From Catelliglobosispora koreensis DSM 44566 (GTDB taxonomy: Bacteria > Actinomycetota > Actinomycetes > Mycobacteriales > Micromonosporaceae): a stretch of 64,000 bases of DNA. The DNA is taken from the NCBI RefSeq assembly GCF_000379685.1, contig NZ_KB903251.1, positions 283,044 to 347,043 of the forward strand, read 5' to 3'. This document shows positions 25,010 to 34,389 of the stretch, one piece after another. A model generated the notes under the pieces. It was not told where the DNA came from, did not search any database, and saw only the letters and a list, made by a program, of their open reading frames with translations. Numbering within the stretch: the stretch's first letter is position 1; every line of letters begins with the position of its first letter. Both the position numbers and the translations under genes were made by a program.

Positions 25010-26518
25010 ATGAGACGAGTCGCCCCGGTCTTTGTGCTGGCCATTCTTGTCGCGTTCACCGGCGCCCCGCCAGCGTCGGCTGACGTCGGTGCGCTGGCCG
25101 TCACACCGATCGCGCCCGGTCTGACGCTGACGAACACGTCTGGCAGCGGTCCTAATCAAATCAACATTCTCACCGCCAATCTGGCTGAGCCCACGTTGAA
25201 GCCGAAATACCTGAACCCGGGAACCGTTGGGGCCACAGCGACCCTGACCACGATGGCCAACCGGGTCGGCGCGGTCGCGGCCGTCAACGGCGACTTCTTC
25301 GATATCGGCGTGACGGGTGCCCCACGGGGCGTTGGCATCGACAACAGCGCGCTCCTGCACGGACCGTCTTCCGGCTGGAACAACGTGGCCGCGTTCTATC
25401 CCGGTCGAGGCGGCCTGGCCACGATCTTCCTCGACGCTTCGGTGACCTTGCCCAGTGGCACCAGCCTCACCGCGACCAACCTCAATTCACCGAACATCAC
25501 CGCCAACGGCATTGGTGTCTACAACGAGTTGTGGGGTGACGAGGCGCGCAGCCAGGCTGTTGACGGCGCGGCCCGAGTTCGCGAAATTGAAGTCACCGCT
25601 GGCCGGGTGAGCAAGGTCAGCACCAGTGCGGGTGGCAAGGTCGCGGCGGGAACCGTTGCGGTGCTTGGTGTTGACGCCGGCGCGGATGCGCTGGCAGGTC
25701 TTGCCGTAGGCAACACGGTGACAGTCAGCTATGCGCCGCGCGGCGGAGACGGAGCCGCAACGGCGGCGATCGGCGGAAACCTCGTGCTCGTCAAGGATGG
25801 CGTGGTCACGACCGTGTCGCACCCTAAGAACCCGCGCACCGCCGTCGGTTTCTCCGCTGACGGGCTGAAGATGTGGATGGTTGTCGTGGACGGCCGGTCA
25901 ACCGCGAGCGTGGGTATGACCTATGTTGAGCTGGCCAACTACATGAAGTCGCTTGGCGCCGACGACGCCATCAACCTCGACGGTGGCGGCTCGAGCACTT
26001 TGGTGGCTCGCATGCCGGGCGCGACTTCCGTGTCCGTGCGCAACACGCCGTCGGATGGGACACAACGCTTGATTCCCAACGGGATCGGCTTCGTGTCGAC
26101 GGCGCAGCCGTGGAGCACGACCATCGACAACACGACGGCCGGCCGCTTCACGGCCAGCGCGAACTGGGGCACGTCGTCGTTCTCGTCGCAGCGCTTTGGC
26201 ACCGACTATCGTTTCGCCAACCCTGTCGCTGCTAGCGATCCAGCTTGGTACAAGGCGAATGTGCCGGCGACGGGCAGCTATGAGGTGTCGGTCTGGTATC
26301 CCGCTAACGCTGGCTATAACGACTCCACGCCGTACATAGTCGTCACCACCACAGGCAATCAGACGGTACGCGTCAATCAGCGCACGAACGGCGGGAGATG
26401 GGTTTCCCTGGGCGTGTTCACGCTTGCCGCTGGCGACAGCGACAAAGTGGGCGTCAGCCGCTGGACGTCAGGCACGGGCTACGTCATCGCTGACGCGGTG
26501 CGGATAACGCGCGTTTAG
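25010..26518 (+). CDS. Secreted phosphodiester glycosidase (NAGPA-like) with C-terminal golvesin-type domain
   Basis: The 502-residue protein has a signal peptide ending P-P-A-S-A near residue 25. A NAGPA/DUF2233 domain (about 45-365) carries A-V-N-G-D-F-F, P-R-T-A-V-G-F and the family's N-L-D-G-G-G-S-S-T motif. The C-terminal part from about 370 (F-T-A-S-A-N-W-G-T-S and Y-E-V-S-V-W-Y-P-A-N, ending I-A-D-A-V-R-I) resembles the golvesin/xanthan-lyase-associated carbohydrate-binding domain. The enzyme class removes a sugar from a phosphodiester or related linkage on exopolysaccharide. Co-location with PL8 lyase suggests joint attack on an external polysaccharide. It converges on the SRPBCC gene with a 4-base overlap. 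Confidence 0.88.
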   Translation: MRRVAPVFVLAILVAFTGAPPASADVGALAVTPIAPGLTLTNTSGSGPNQINILTANLAEPTLKPKYLNPGTVGATATLTTMANRVGAVAAVNGDFFDIGVTGAPRGVGIDNSALLHGPSSGWNNVAAFYPGRGGLATIFLDASVTLPSGTSLTATNLNSPNITANGIGVYNELWGDEARSQAVDGAARVREIEVTAGRVSKVSTSAGGKVAAGTVAVLGVDAGADALAGLAVGNTVTVSYAPRGGDGAATAAIGGNLVLVKDGVVTTVSHPKNPRTAVGFSADGLKMWMVVVDGRSTASVGMTYVELANYMKSLGADDAINLDGGGSSTLVARMPGATSVSVRNTPSDGTQRLIPNGIGFVSTAQPWSTTIDNTTAGRFTASANWGTSSFSSQRFGTDYRFANPVAASDPAWYKANVPATGSYEVSVWYPANAGYNDSTPYIVVTTTGNQTVRVNQRTNGGRWVSLGVFTLAAGDSDKVGVSRWTSGTGYVIADAVRITRV

Positions 26519-26871
26519 CCAGGCTGGAAACGTTCCGCTATAAGGTCCTTGATGCTCTCGTGCGCTTCAGCGATGAAGCGCTCGAGTTCAAGGGCGTCGC
26601 AGCGGTGCGTCGTCACCGTGATGTCAGCACGGGCGCCAGACCCCTCCGCGACGACGAGCACCTCGACCTGCCACGGGCCGTCACGCCCGTCGACGCTGAG
26701 GTAAGTCTGGTCGCCTGGCTGCTCCATTAGGCGTACCCGGATGGTGCCTGGTCCTTGATCGTCCAACTTCAGTGGCCGGGGCAGCCATCTGGTGACCTGC
26801 TCCGGCTCGGTGAGCGTGGCGTACACCAGTTCGGGTACCACGCCATAGGACTGTGCGTAGGGCAGCGTCAT
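26515..26871 (-). CDS. SRPBCC family protein
   Basis: The 118-residue protein has the START-like pattern: Y-G-V-V-P-E-L-V-Y-A-T-L-T-E-P-E-Q-V near the N-terminus, with W-L-P-R-P at about 30, alternating strands, and a long C-terminal helix. The ATG at 26871 is preferred over 26889 because GGAGG stands 8 bases before it. The ligand is unknown. Actinomycete relatives are usually small cytosolic proteins related to polyketide cyclases or Aha1. It is divergent from the DUF5709 gene with 79 bases between. Confidence 0.7.
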   Translation of the reverse strand: MTLPYAQSYGVVPELVYATLTEPEQVTRWLPRPLKLDDQGPGTIRVRLMEQPGDQTYLSVDGRDGPWQVEVLVVAEGSGARADITVTTHRCDALELERFIAEAHESIKDLIAERFQPG

Positions 26872-26950
26872 TTCCCTGGCCTCCGGCATGGTGGACGCAT
26901 ACCCCGGCCCAAGCGTGTCTAATCCGCCGCAAACGGGGTAACGGATAGAT

Positions 26951-27451
26951 ATGACCTTGCCGATAGACCCAGAATCCGAGGGCCTGCCGGACAGTGCGGA
27001 CGATGAGTCATCCGCATATGACGAGCATGACCGGCCACGCTTCGACTCTTCTGCCACCACGTCTGGTGATGACCCGATGGGAGTGGATGAATACGGGGTC
27101 ACCGCGGAGGAGAGTTCTCACGATGCTCCGATGAACCGGCGGCTGTGGCGCGAGGAAAAAGACATCTCACCGGACGACCCCGAGACACCCCGCGACCGGA
27201 TGATCGCCGAGGAAGCGACCACGGAAGAAGACTGGGCTCAGGCCTCCCTGGACGCCGATGTGCTCAACGACGACTCTGTCACTGACGTCTACGAGCCCCG
27301 TCCCGTCGGACGCTTGATTGATGCTGACTACGACGGACTCAACGACACCGAAGCCGAGTCGATCGCCTTTGACACGGGCGAGATCGAAGGCCAGTCCGCC
27401 GAAGAGTCGGCCATGCATGAGATCTCCGGTGACGAGGTGCCCTATCGGTAG
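26951..27451 (+). CDS. DUF5709 domain protein
   Basis: The 166-residue, highly acidic protein carries G-V-D-E-Y-G-V-T-A-E-E-S at about 43-54, L-W-R-E-E-K-D-I and D-R-M-I-A-E-E segments typical of DUF5709. It lacks hydrophobic cores and is probably largely disordered. Function is unknown; the family is restricted to actinobacteria. The ATG has no clear ribosome-binding site, and a TAACGG hexamer lies 6 bases upstream, so a leaderless transcript is possible. Confidence 0.75.
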   Translation: MTLPIDPESEGLPDSADDESSAYDEHDRPRFDSSATTSGDDPMGVDEYGVTAEESSHDAPMNRRLWREEKDISPDDPETPRDRMIAEEATTEEDWAQASLDADVLNDDSVTDVYEPRPVGRLIDADYDGLNDTEAESIAFDTGEIEGQSAEESAMHEISGDEVPYR

Positions 27452-27461
27452 GCGTACGCCA

Positions 27462-27495
27462 ATTCGCCTCCCCCGTGCGCACGGGGGAGGTGAAT
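27462..27495. terminator. Bidirectional terminator between DUF5709 and epoxide hydrolase genes
   Basis: A 15-pair stem (core arms CCTCCCCCGT and ACGGGGGAGG around GCGC) lies between two convergent stop codons. A/T pairs at its base supply short T-runs on both strands. Confidence 0.85.
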
Positions 27496-27503
27496 GCCTG
27501 TTC

Positions 27504-28613
27504 TTAAAGCGTGGCAAAGAACTCCCGGATATCGGCGCTAAGCAGATCGGGGACTTCGAGCGCGGGGAAATGGCCGCCGCGGTAGAACTCTGACCAGTGC
27601 ACCACGTTGTGTGCCTTCTCGGCGAAGCGGCGAATCGCGAAATCAGCAGTGGTGAACACCGCGACGCCGAGCGGGGTTGGCGAAGGGGCCTTGGGCATCC
27701 ACATGCTCGCGTCGTGGAAGCGTTCGTAGTAGGAGTTGGCGACACTGCGCGCTGTACCGGTGAACCAGTAGACACTCACCGTCGCCAGGAGCCGGTCCCG
27801 CTCGATGGGCTGTTCGGCCCACTCCTGGTACTTCTCGGCGATCCAGGCGAGCTGGCCAACCGGGGAGTCGGCGAGTGCGTGCGCGATGGTTTGCGGCCGG
27901 GTTCCCACGATCTGCATGTAGGCCGATCCATCGTCCTGGAACTGCTTCATCGCTTTGAGCCGGGCCTGCTCTGACTCGGTGAGCGCGGCCATGTCGGCCG
28001 GGTCGCCGGCTGGAAAAGTGACCAGGGCGTTGGCGTGGACCCCGACGACGTGATCGGCGTCGACGCGGCCGATTAGCGGGCCGAGGAAAGCACCAACGTC
28101 TCCGCCGTGCACTCCATAGCGCTCATAGCCAAGGCGCGCCATCAGCTCGGCCAGTGCCGCCGCGACCTTGCCATCGGTCCAGCCCGCTTCCGTAACCGGT
28201 CCCGAGAAGCCGAACCCCGGCAGGGACGGAACGACCAGGTGGAAGTCGCTTTTCAGCTCTTCGATGAGCTCGAGAAAGTCCAGGACGGTGCCAGGCCAGC
28301 CGTGCAGCAACAGGAGTGCGGTGGCATCAGCATTTTCAGATTTCACGTGTACGAAGTGGAGCTTCTGGTCTTCGACGATTGTCGTGAACTGGGGCAACGC
28401 GTTTAGTTGCCGTTCGGTGGCGCGCCAGTCGAACTCATCTGCCCAGTAGGCGGCAAGTTCCTTGAGGTCAGCCACCGGAACACCCCGCTCCCAGCCAACG
28501 CCCGGAAGCGAGTCGGTCCAGCGAGCGTGGCGCAGCCTGTCGTTGAGGTAATCAAGGTCGGCCTGGGGGATCTCGACGCGGAAGGGGCGGATTTCAGAGG
28601 CTGTGTTCGTCAT
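27504..28613 (-). CDS. Epoxide hydrolase (EHN-containing alpha/beta hydrolase), copy 1
   Basis: The 369-residue protein starts at ATG 28613 with the epoxide hydrolase N-terminal (EHN) region I-R-P-F-R-V-E-I-P-Q-A-D-L-D-Y-L. The alpha/beta-hydrolase core has the oxyanion H-G-W-P-G, the nucleophile Asp in G-G-D-V-G-A and the His in G-G-H-F-P-A-L-E. It opens epoxides with water through an alkyl-enzyme ester. It is closely similar along its length to the gene at 36365-37483. Its promoter lies in 61 bases shared with the divergent LAL regulator gene, which is a plausible regulator. Confidence 0.92.
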   Translation of the reverse strand: MTNTASEIRPFRVEIPQADLDYLNDRLRHARWTDSLPGVGWERGVPVADLKELAAYWADEFDWRATERQLNALPQFTTIVEDQKLHFVHVKSENADATALLLLHGWPGTVLDFLELIEELKSDFHLVVPSLPGFGFSGPVTEAGWTDGKVAAALAELMARLGYERYGVHGGDVGAFLGPLIGRVDADHVVGVHANALVTFPAGDPADMAALTESEQARLKAMKQFQDDGSAYMQIVGTRPQTIAHALADSPVGQLAWIAEKYQEWAEQPIERDRLLATVSVYWFTGTARSVANSYYERFHDASMWMPKAPSPTPLGVAVFTTADFAIRRFAEKAHNVVHWSEFYRGGHFPALEVPDLLSADIREFFATL

Positions 28614-28674
28614 GCCATTAAGGCTGGCCGTAAAGAGGGGCAGCCCGAATCTAGAGATCTCGTTATCTTTGGGC

Positions 28675-31014
28675 ATGATCAGCAGGGCGTTCGTCGGCAG
28701 GGCAGCTGAAATATCCACTTTAGAGCGCGCGTACCAGGATGAAAGCGTCCATACAGTACTGATCAGTGGCGAAGCCGGCCTGGGTAAATCTCGCCTTGTG
28801 CACGAGTTCACCCGCCGGCTGGGCTCGCATCCGCTCGTGCTCACGGGACGGTGTCTCGAGTTCGGCAACGACGGTCTCGCGTACGCGCCGTTCCTGCCGT
28901 TGATGCGCACCCTGCCTCAAGTTTCTGCCAGCAGGGCGGAATTGTTCAGTGAGCTTCTGTCCACTTTGGAACGTTCCGCGGCGGACCGCCCGGTGATGCT
29001 GGTGCTCGAAGATCTGCACTGGGCCGACGGTGCGAGTCGTGAGCTGCTGTCGTTCCTCGTCGCGAACGTGATGGATCCCGGCGTTTTCATGATTGCCACG
29101 CACAGGCCGCCCGCAGGGCAGTTCTTACTGGAGTTGGGCCGCTCCGCGTCGGTAGTCCGGCTGACCCCCGCCCCACTCACGCGTCACGAGGTCGGCCGTC
29201 AGCTGGCCGGCTTGCGCCAACGCGAACCAGATCCGGTGACGGTCACCAAAGTTTTTGAACGCAGTCAAGGCAATCCACTGTTCGTGGAGGCTCTGAGCCA
29301 GTCTCCCGACGATACCCCAGCCGAGCTACGCGAACTCTTGCTCGCCCGCCTGCCCGAGCTAGCCGCCGCGGCGAAGCACCTGCTCGAAGTCGCGGCGGCC
29401 GCGGGCGTGCTCGCTGAACATCAGGTCCTGCAGACCGTCGGTGGACTCCCGGAAAACGAACTGCATCAAGCTCTTCGGCAGCTCGTCGGCGAACACCTCC
29501 TCGTCGTTAGCGGACCGGGTTACGCGTTTCGGCATGCCCTCATCCGCGACGCCGTCTATGACTCACTCCTGCCCGCGCAGCGCAGGTCCTTGCATGCGGC
29601 GCTGGCCGAGGCGGCGTCCGATCCGGGGCAACGTTCCGCGCATGCCTCCGCGGCCGGGGATCACGCTCTCGCCCTCGAAACCTCATGGCAGGCAGCCGCG
29701 ACGGTTACCTTCGCCGAGGCTGCGCGACTTCATTTCCTGCAGCGCGTACTCGAGCTATGGTCCGAAGTGGACGATGCCGCGGCGATCGTGGGTGTGGACC
29801 GCCTCACCGTCTTGGACCATGCGATCAAAGCGAGTGTGGAGACAAGTTCGGCACCCGTGGGACTGCGGCTGTGTGCCGAAGCTCTGGCACTTGAGCCGTC
29901 AGTACAGCGTTACCTTCATCAGGCCCGTCTGAAGAATCTGACCAATGCGAGCGGTGACGAGGATCTGCGGCAGGCTCTGCTGCTGTCGCCACCGGATCCG
30001 CTGCGGGGCGAAGTGCTCGCGGAATTGGCTTCGCTGAAGGTCTTTCGGGGTGACACGGCAGGCGCTTTGGCGGATGCCACCGCGGCACACGAGATCGCCG
30101 AGAGGCTGGGACTGTCCAGTCTCCTAGCTCACGCGCACACCTTCCTGGGTCTAGCGTCCTCAAGCGATCCGGTTGTCGCCAAGGAACACTTCGCCCGTGC
30201 ACGTGCTGTCGCTGACCCGCATGCCCTGGTCACCGTCGCCACATGGGAATCCGCCTTGCTGACCGCTATCGGGGAATACGACACCGCGATCGACGTCATT
30301 CAGCAGGGTTTGGGTGCCGCTCACCAAACGTATGAGTTCAGCAGGCACGGCCCGATCCTGCTCGTCAAGTGGGTCCAGTCGCTCATTGGCTTGGGCCGGT
30401 TTGAGGAAGCTTTGGAGTTGATCGACGAAACCCAAGGCGGACAAGACTTGCCGTCACTGAGCAATGCCGCTCTCCTGATCAGCCGCGCTGATGCGTTGCT
30501 AGCGCTGGGGAGTGCTGACGCGGCACAGTCCGCTGTGGACAGTGCGCAAGCCCTGCTCGGCCCGGAACCCTGGGTGCGGTCCTATCGCCTTCGGCTTCGG
30601 ACCGCTCAAGCGCGGCTGACCCCCGAGCGTGCGGCCGCGCTCTATGCCGCCGCCATCGAGGACGGTCTCGCGGAACATCCGCATGAGGCATGGGCTTTGG
30701 TGGCGGCGGTTAAACCGCATCCGTTGCCCGATCTTCCCGTGATTGGCCCCGTCGACGCTGCTTACCGTGCTGAGGCGCTGGGTCAGACGCGGCCCTCTGC
30801 CGGCACTCGCGCCCGCTCGGGGGCAATGGGCCTGACTGCCCGTGAACTGGACGTCCTACGTCTCGTGGCCGAAGGCAAGAGCAACCGTCAGATCGCCCAG
30901 GAACTTTTCATCAGTGGCAACACCGCTGGAGTGCACGTCTCTCGCATTCTCACGAAGCTGGGAGCTTCGACGCGTACGGAGGCGGCCCGCAAGTTCCTCG
31001 ACGCGCAAAGGTGA
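28675..31014 (+). CDS. Large LuxR-type (LAL) ATP-binding transcriptional regulator
   Basis: The 779-residue protein starts at ATG 28675 with F-V-G-R-A-A-E-I-S-T-L-E. It has Walker A G-E-A-G-L-G-K-S at 32-39 and a Walker B-like L-V-L-E-D-L-H-W-A-D. A long helical middle resembling TPR repeats follows. The C-terminus is a LuxR helix-turn-helix (L-T-A-R-E-L-D-V-L-R-L-V-A-E-G-K-S-N, then V-H-V-S-R-I-L-T-K-L-G). LAL regulators bind ATP and an inducer and activate nearby operons. Candidate targets are the divergent epoxide hydrolase gene and the three-gene set that starts 72 bases downstream. Confidence 0.93.
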   Translation: MISRAFVGRAAEISTLERAYQDESVHTVLISGEAGLGKSRLVHEFTRRLGSHPLVLTGRCLEFGNDGLAYAPFLPLMRTLPQVSASRAELFSELLSTLERSAADRPVMLVLEDLHWADGASRELLSFLVANVMDPGVFMIATHRPPAGQFLLELGRSASVVRLTPAPLTRHEVGRQLAGLRQREPDPVTVTKVFERSQGNPLFVEALSQSPDDTPAELRELLLARLPELAAAAKHLLEVAAAAGVLAEHQVLQTVGGLPENELHQALRQLVGEHLLVVSGPGYAFRHALIRDAVYDSLLPAQRRSLHAALAEAASDPGQRSAHASAAGDHALALETSWQAAATVTFAEAARLHFLQRVLELWSEVDDAAAIVGVDRLTVLDHAIKASVETSSAPVGLRLCAEALALEPSVQRYLHQARLKNLTNASGDEDLRQALLLSPPDPLRGEVLAELASLKVFRGDTAGALADATAAHEIAERLGLSSLLAHAHTFLGLASSSDPVVAKEHFARARAVADPHALVTVATWESALLTAIGEYDTAIDVIQQGLGAAHQTYEFSRHGPILLVKWVQSLIGLGRFEEALELIDETQGGQDLPSLSNAALLISRADALLALGSADAAQSAVDSAQALLGPEPWVRSYRLRLRTAQARLTPERAAALYAAAIEDGLAEHPHEAWALVAAVKPHPLPDLPVIGPVDAAYRAEALGQTRPSAGTRARSGAMGLTARELDVLRLVAEGKSNRQIAQELFISGNTAGVHVSRILTKLGASTRTEAARKFLDAQR

Positions 31015-31085
31015 TCATTCCGCCGGATTCAGTCCATCGAGCTTCGGGCGGGGCCATACTGATGGTATAGACCCGGGGGGCTGCG

Positions 31086-32531
31086 ATGGAGCCGGAGGAG
31101 CAGGCCAAGAAGGCTGTCCGGACCGCGGTGGTAATCGTCCACGGTATGGGTGAACAGCTGCCACTTGACACTCTCAACGGGTTCGTTCACACCGCGTTGC
31201 CGAGGGTCAACGGGGAGCGGGTTTACTTTTCCCGGCCCGAAAGAATCACTGATTCTTACGAGGCGCGTCGTCATTTGGCTTATCTGCAACGCAAACCAGA
31301 AGGCAGCGGGATCGTTTATGGACAGACGGAGTTCCTGGAGTATCACTGGTCCTACCTGATGACTGGCAACAAGCTCGGTGACCTGTTGCCAACGCTGCGC
31401 CGCTTGTTGTGGCGCAAGCCCTCAACCGTTCCGTACGGCATCAAGGTGCTGTGGTGGATCGTGTGGGCGCTGATCGTGCTTGTGCTCGCCGTCGCGGTAG
31501 TCATCATCTCCCGTGGCAAGACCGCCGCCGGGCTGGCCACTTTGCTTGTGGGGCAAGGGATAGTCGTCACGATCGCGCTGCAGCTTTTCAACCGGGCGAG
31601 CAATGTCGTGACACGGTCTTTCGTCGACGTTGTCCGTTATCTCGACCGGTCGCCACGGTCATACGAGGTGCGCCGCGCGATCCGCAAAGGAATGGTGGAC
31701 CTCCTCACCGCCCTGCACGCCAAGAAACGTTACTCCCGCGTCATTATCGTCGCGCACAGCCTCGGTGCCTACATCGCCTACGACGCGATCACCTATCTGT
31801 GGCCACAGATGTGCAAGCTGCACTGCGGTCCGCTTTCCGACGGTCCCGTGCAGCGCTTGGCAGGTCTCAAGGACCTGGAAAAGGCAGCTGTCACCATTGA
31901 CGCCCACCCGCTCACTGAGCTGACACCAGAGCAGCAAGGGGAGCTGGATGACTTCCGTGCCAAGCAGTTCCGGCTCTGGCAGGGGATGCGGCAGCAGGGC
32001 AACCCTTGGCTGATAACGGACTTCATTTCCGTGGGCACGCCGATGTACTTCGCCGATCTCCTGTACACCAAGAATCGCCAGGCGTTCGACACGCTGGTTA
32101 AGAAGGCCGAGCTGCCGGTGTGCCCGCCGCGCTCGGAAACGCAGACGGTCGATGGCCCCGACAAACCAGCTGGTAATTATGGCTTCAATAATTTGGGGCG
32201 CGAAGTATTAGCTCACGGGGCTGCCTTCGCCGTCGTGCGCTGGACCAACCTTTTCTTCCCAGCCGAGCGGAGCTGGAATGGGGACTGGTTCGGTGGACGT
32301 CTTCGTCCCTTGTTCGGCAAAGGCGTTCTTGACCGCCCGATCGAGGGCAACCTGCCGGGCCGGCGCACACCCGGATTAGCGCACTCAAAGTACTTCAGCT
32401 ACCCCGACGACACCGGTCCCCTTGACGTGGCCACACAGCTCCGCGGCTTCCTCCAGCTAGATATCCACCAGGAGCTGCACGCCTTGCTTTCCGCGCCCGA
32501 CTATCTCGAAGAGTCTGATGTGACCCGGTGA
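31086..32531 (+). CDS. Membrane-anchored alpha/beta-hydrolase-like protein (gene 1 of a three-gene set)
   Basis: The 481-residue protein opens with a hydrolase-type oxyanion strand A-V-V-I-V-H-G-M-G-E-Q (about 14-24). Two membrane segments at about 121-141 and 146-167 interrupt the fold. The nucleophile elbow A-H-S-L-G follows (Ser225). Its long C-terminal half contains I-T-D-F-I-S-V-G-T-P-M, which fits the strand carrying the third catalytic region. The nearest concept is a lipase/esterase on the cytoplasmic membrane face; no named family is recognised. A 13-base gap and an AAAGGAG site lead to the peptidase gene, so the two are probably co-transcribed. Confidence 0.65.
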   Translation: MEPEEQAKKAVRTAVVIVHGMGEQLPLDTLNGFVHTALPRVNGERVYFSRPERITDSYEARRHLAYLQRKPEGSGIVYGQTEFLEYHWSYLMTGNKLGDLLPTLRRLLWRKPSTVPYGIKVLWWIVWALIVLVLAVAVVIISRGKTAAGLATLLVGQGIVVTIALQLFNRASNVVTRSFVDVVRYLDRSPRSYEVRRAIRKGMVDLLTALHAKKRYSRVIIVAHSLGAYIAYDAITYLWPQMCKLHCGPLSDGPVQRLAGLKDLEKAAVTIDAHPLTELTPEQQGELDDFRAKQFRLWQGMRQQGNPWLITDFISVGTPMYFADLLYTKNRQAFDTLVKKAELPVCPPRSETQTVDGPDKPAGNYGFNNLGREVLAHGAAFAVVRWTNLFFPAERSWNGDWFGGRLRPLFGKGVLDRPIEGNLPGRRTPGLAHSKYFSYPDDTGPLDVATQLRGFLQLDIHQELHALLSAPDYLEESDVTR

Positions 32532-32544
32532 AAGGAGCCTTCCG

Positions 32545-34389
32545 GTGGAGCAGAAACAGGCAGTGTATGGGCGTGAATCCTTGGAGGGATATGTACCAGG
32601 GATACAGCCACCAGCGACACGTCCGCTGAAGATATTCGCCTTTGACCCGAGCCTTCGCCGGTCAGCTGGCAATCTAGCGGTCGTCAATGTCGTCAACGAA
32701 CAAGTCGGTCCCGGGCCGGACGGCAGACTCGTGCAAGTCATTGATTACAACGCCACCGAGGACGTCTACTACCCACCGGTCGATCTCGACGAACCCGATG
32801 TGCTGATCCAGCGGGGTCTCGACCCGTCGGATTCCGACCCGCGTTTCCACCAGCAGATGGTCTATGCGGTGGTGATGAAGGTGATTGAGAACTTCGAGCG
32901 GGCACTAGGCCGGCCGTTCGCCTTCCGCCGTCAGCAAAAGCTCGTCGTCCTCCCGCATTCCTTCGAGGGGGAGAACGCCTTCTACGACCCGGTGACCATG
33001 TCGCTGCATTTCGGTTACTTCACCGCCGATCTCGAGGATCCGGGCCCGAACCTGCCGGGGCAGACGGTGTTCACATGTCTGTCGCACGACATCGTGGCGC
33101 ACGAGACCACGCACGCGATCGTTGACCGGCTTCGCGACCAGTTCAACTGGCCGACGAATCGCGATGTGCTCGCTTTCCACGAGGCGATCGCCGACATCGT
33201 CGCGATCTTCCAGCACTTCAGCTTCCCGGAGGTGCTGCACGACCAGATCCGGGCCACTAGGGCGGACTTGTCGAAACCGGGACGGCTATTGGAGCTCGCG
33301 CGCCAGTTCGGCTACGCGACCGGTTCGGGCCAGGCGTTGCGCTCGGCGACCGGACTCGACCAGGCCGCGCCTGATCCACGGCAATATGCCGAGGTGCTCG
33401 AACCGCACGACCGAGGGTCCATTTTGGTCGCCGCGGTCTTCGACGCGTTCTTCCGCATCTACCGCAACCGAACCGCTGGTCTCGTGCGCGCGGTCACGGG
33501 TGGTTCCGGCATCCTGCCCGAGGGCGAACTGCAGGCCGATCTGGTAACGCTAGCCACGCGTGAGGCTTCCAACGCCGCCCAGGATGTCTTGACGATGTGC
33601 TTGCGGGCCTTCGAGTATTTGCCACCGGTCGACGTGACTTTCGGCGACTACCTGCGGGCTATCGTGACGGCCGACTTCGAACTCAACCCGCGCGACGAGT
33701 TCGAGCGGCGCGTCTCGTTCATCGATGCCTTCCGGGCGCGCGGAATCTATGCCCCGGCTGTCTCATCGCTGGCCGAGGAAGCCTTGCGGCTGGACCGGCC
33801 ACGCGAGCTGGAGGATGTCAGGATTCCGCCGGAACTCGTCACCGAGGCGCTGGCCAGTCAATTCAAGATCTATGACGATTACGATCAGCCGGAACGTGAA
33901 GCGGTGGTGCAGTTGCGGCTGCACGAGTTCGCGATGGCCAACGCCGCGGCGCTCCAACTCGATCCGGACCTGTCGAAGAATCTGCACCTAGCCGGGTTCC
34001 ATCCGAGCTTCCACACCGACGAGAACGGGCAGCTTCGCATCGAACTCGTGGCGCAGTGGATGCAGACCCCGCCCGAGGGCGACCCTCGGCGAGTGGAGAT
34101 CGGCGGGGTAGTGCTTCGCGCTGGCACCACAGCGGTTTTCGATAGCGACGGCAAGGTTCGCTATATCGCCGCGCGGCCCTTGCCCGGACCACACCTGACC
34201 TACGAGACACAAAAAGCTGTTGCGGAGCAACGTGTTGAGGAGTTCAAGCGCTACGTTGGCGCCCTCGACGAACGCGACGCCCTGCAACCGTGGAGTAGCG
34301 AGGGCTATGACGCCACACGCATGCGCCGCCGGGCGAAGCTGTCCGCCGCCCACTTGGCGCGCCCGTCCTGGAGGAGATCCAATGTCTGA
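32545..34389 (+). CDS. Gluzincin-type zinc metallopeptidase homologue (gene 2 of the set)
   Basis: The 614-residue protein has the zinc motif H-E-T-T-H at 186-190 and a downstream F-H-E-A-I-A-D-I in which Glu213 would be the third ligand, the gluzincin pattern. E-N-A-F-Y-D-P at about 143-149 resembles the substrate-edge strand of thermolysin-like peptidases. There is no signal peptide or membrane segment, so it acts in the cytosol unless exported by another route. The C-terminal third shows no recognised domain. GTG start with GGAG 7 bases upstream. The end overlaps the MBL gene by 8 bases. Its substrate is unknown. Confidence 0.75.
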   Translation: MEQKQAVYGRESLEGYVPGIQPPATRPLKIFAFDPSLRRSAGNLAVVNVVNEQVGPGPDGRLVQVIDYNATEDVYYPPVDLDEPDVLIQRGLDPSDSDPRFHQQMVYAVVMKVIENFERALGRPFAFRRQQKLVVLPHSFEGENAFYDPVTMSLHFGYFTADLEDPGPNLPGQTVFTCLSHDIVAHETTHAIVDRLRDQFNWPTNRDVLAFHEAIADIVAIFQHFSFPEVLHDQIRATRADLSKPGRLLELARQFGYATGSGQALRSATGLDQAAPDPRQYAEVLEPHDRGSILVAAVFDAFFRIYRNRTAGLVRAVTGGSGILPEGELQADLVTLATREASNAAQDVLTMCLRAFEYLPPVDVTFGDYLRAIVTADFELNPRDEFERRVSFIDAFRARGIYAPAVSSLAEEALRLDRPRELEDVRIPPELVTEALASQFKIYDDYDQPEREAVVQLRLHEFAMANAAALQLDPDLSKNLHLAGFHPSFHTDENGQLRIELVAQWMQTPPEGDPRRVEIGGVVLRAGTTAVFDSDGKVRYIAARPLPGPHLTYETQKAVAEQRVEEFKRYVGALDERDALQPWSSEGYDATRMRRRAKLSAAHLARPSWRRSNV

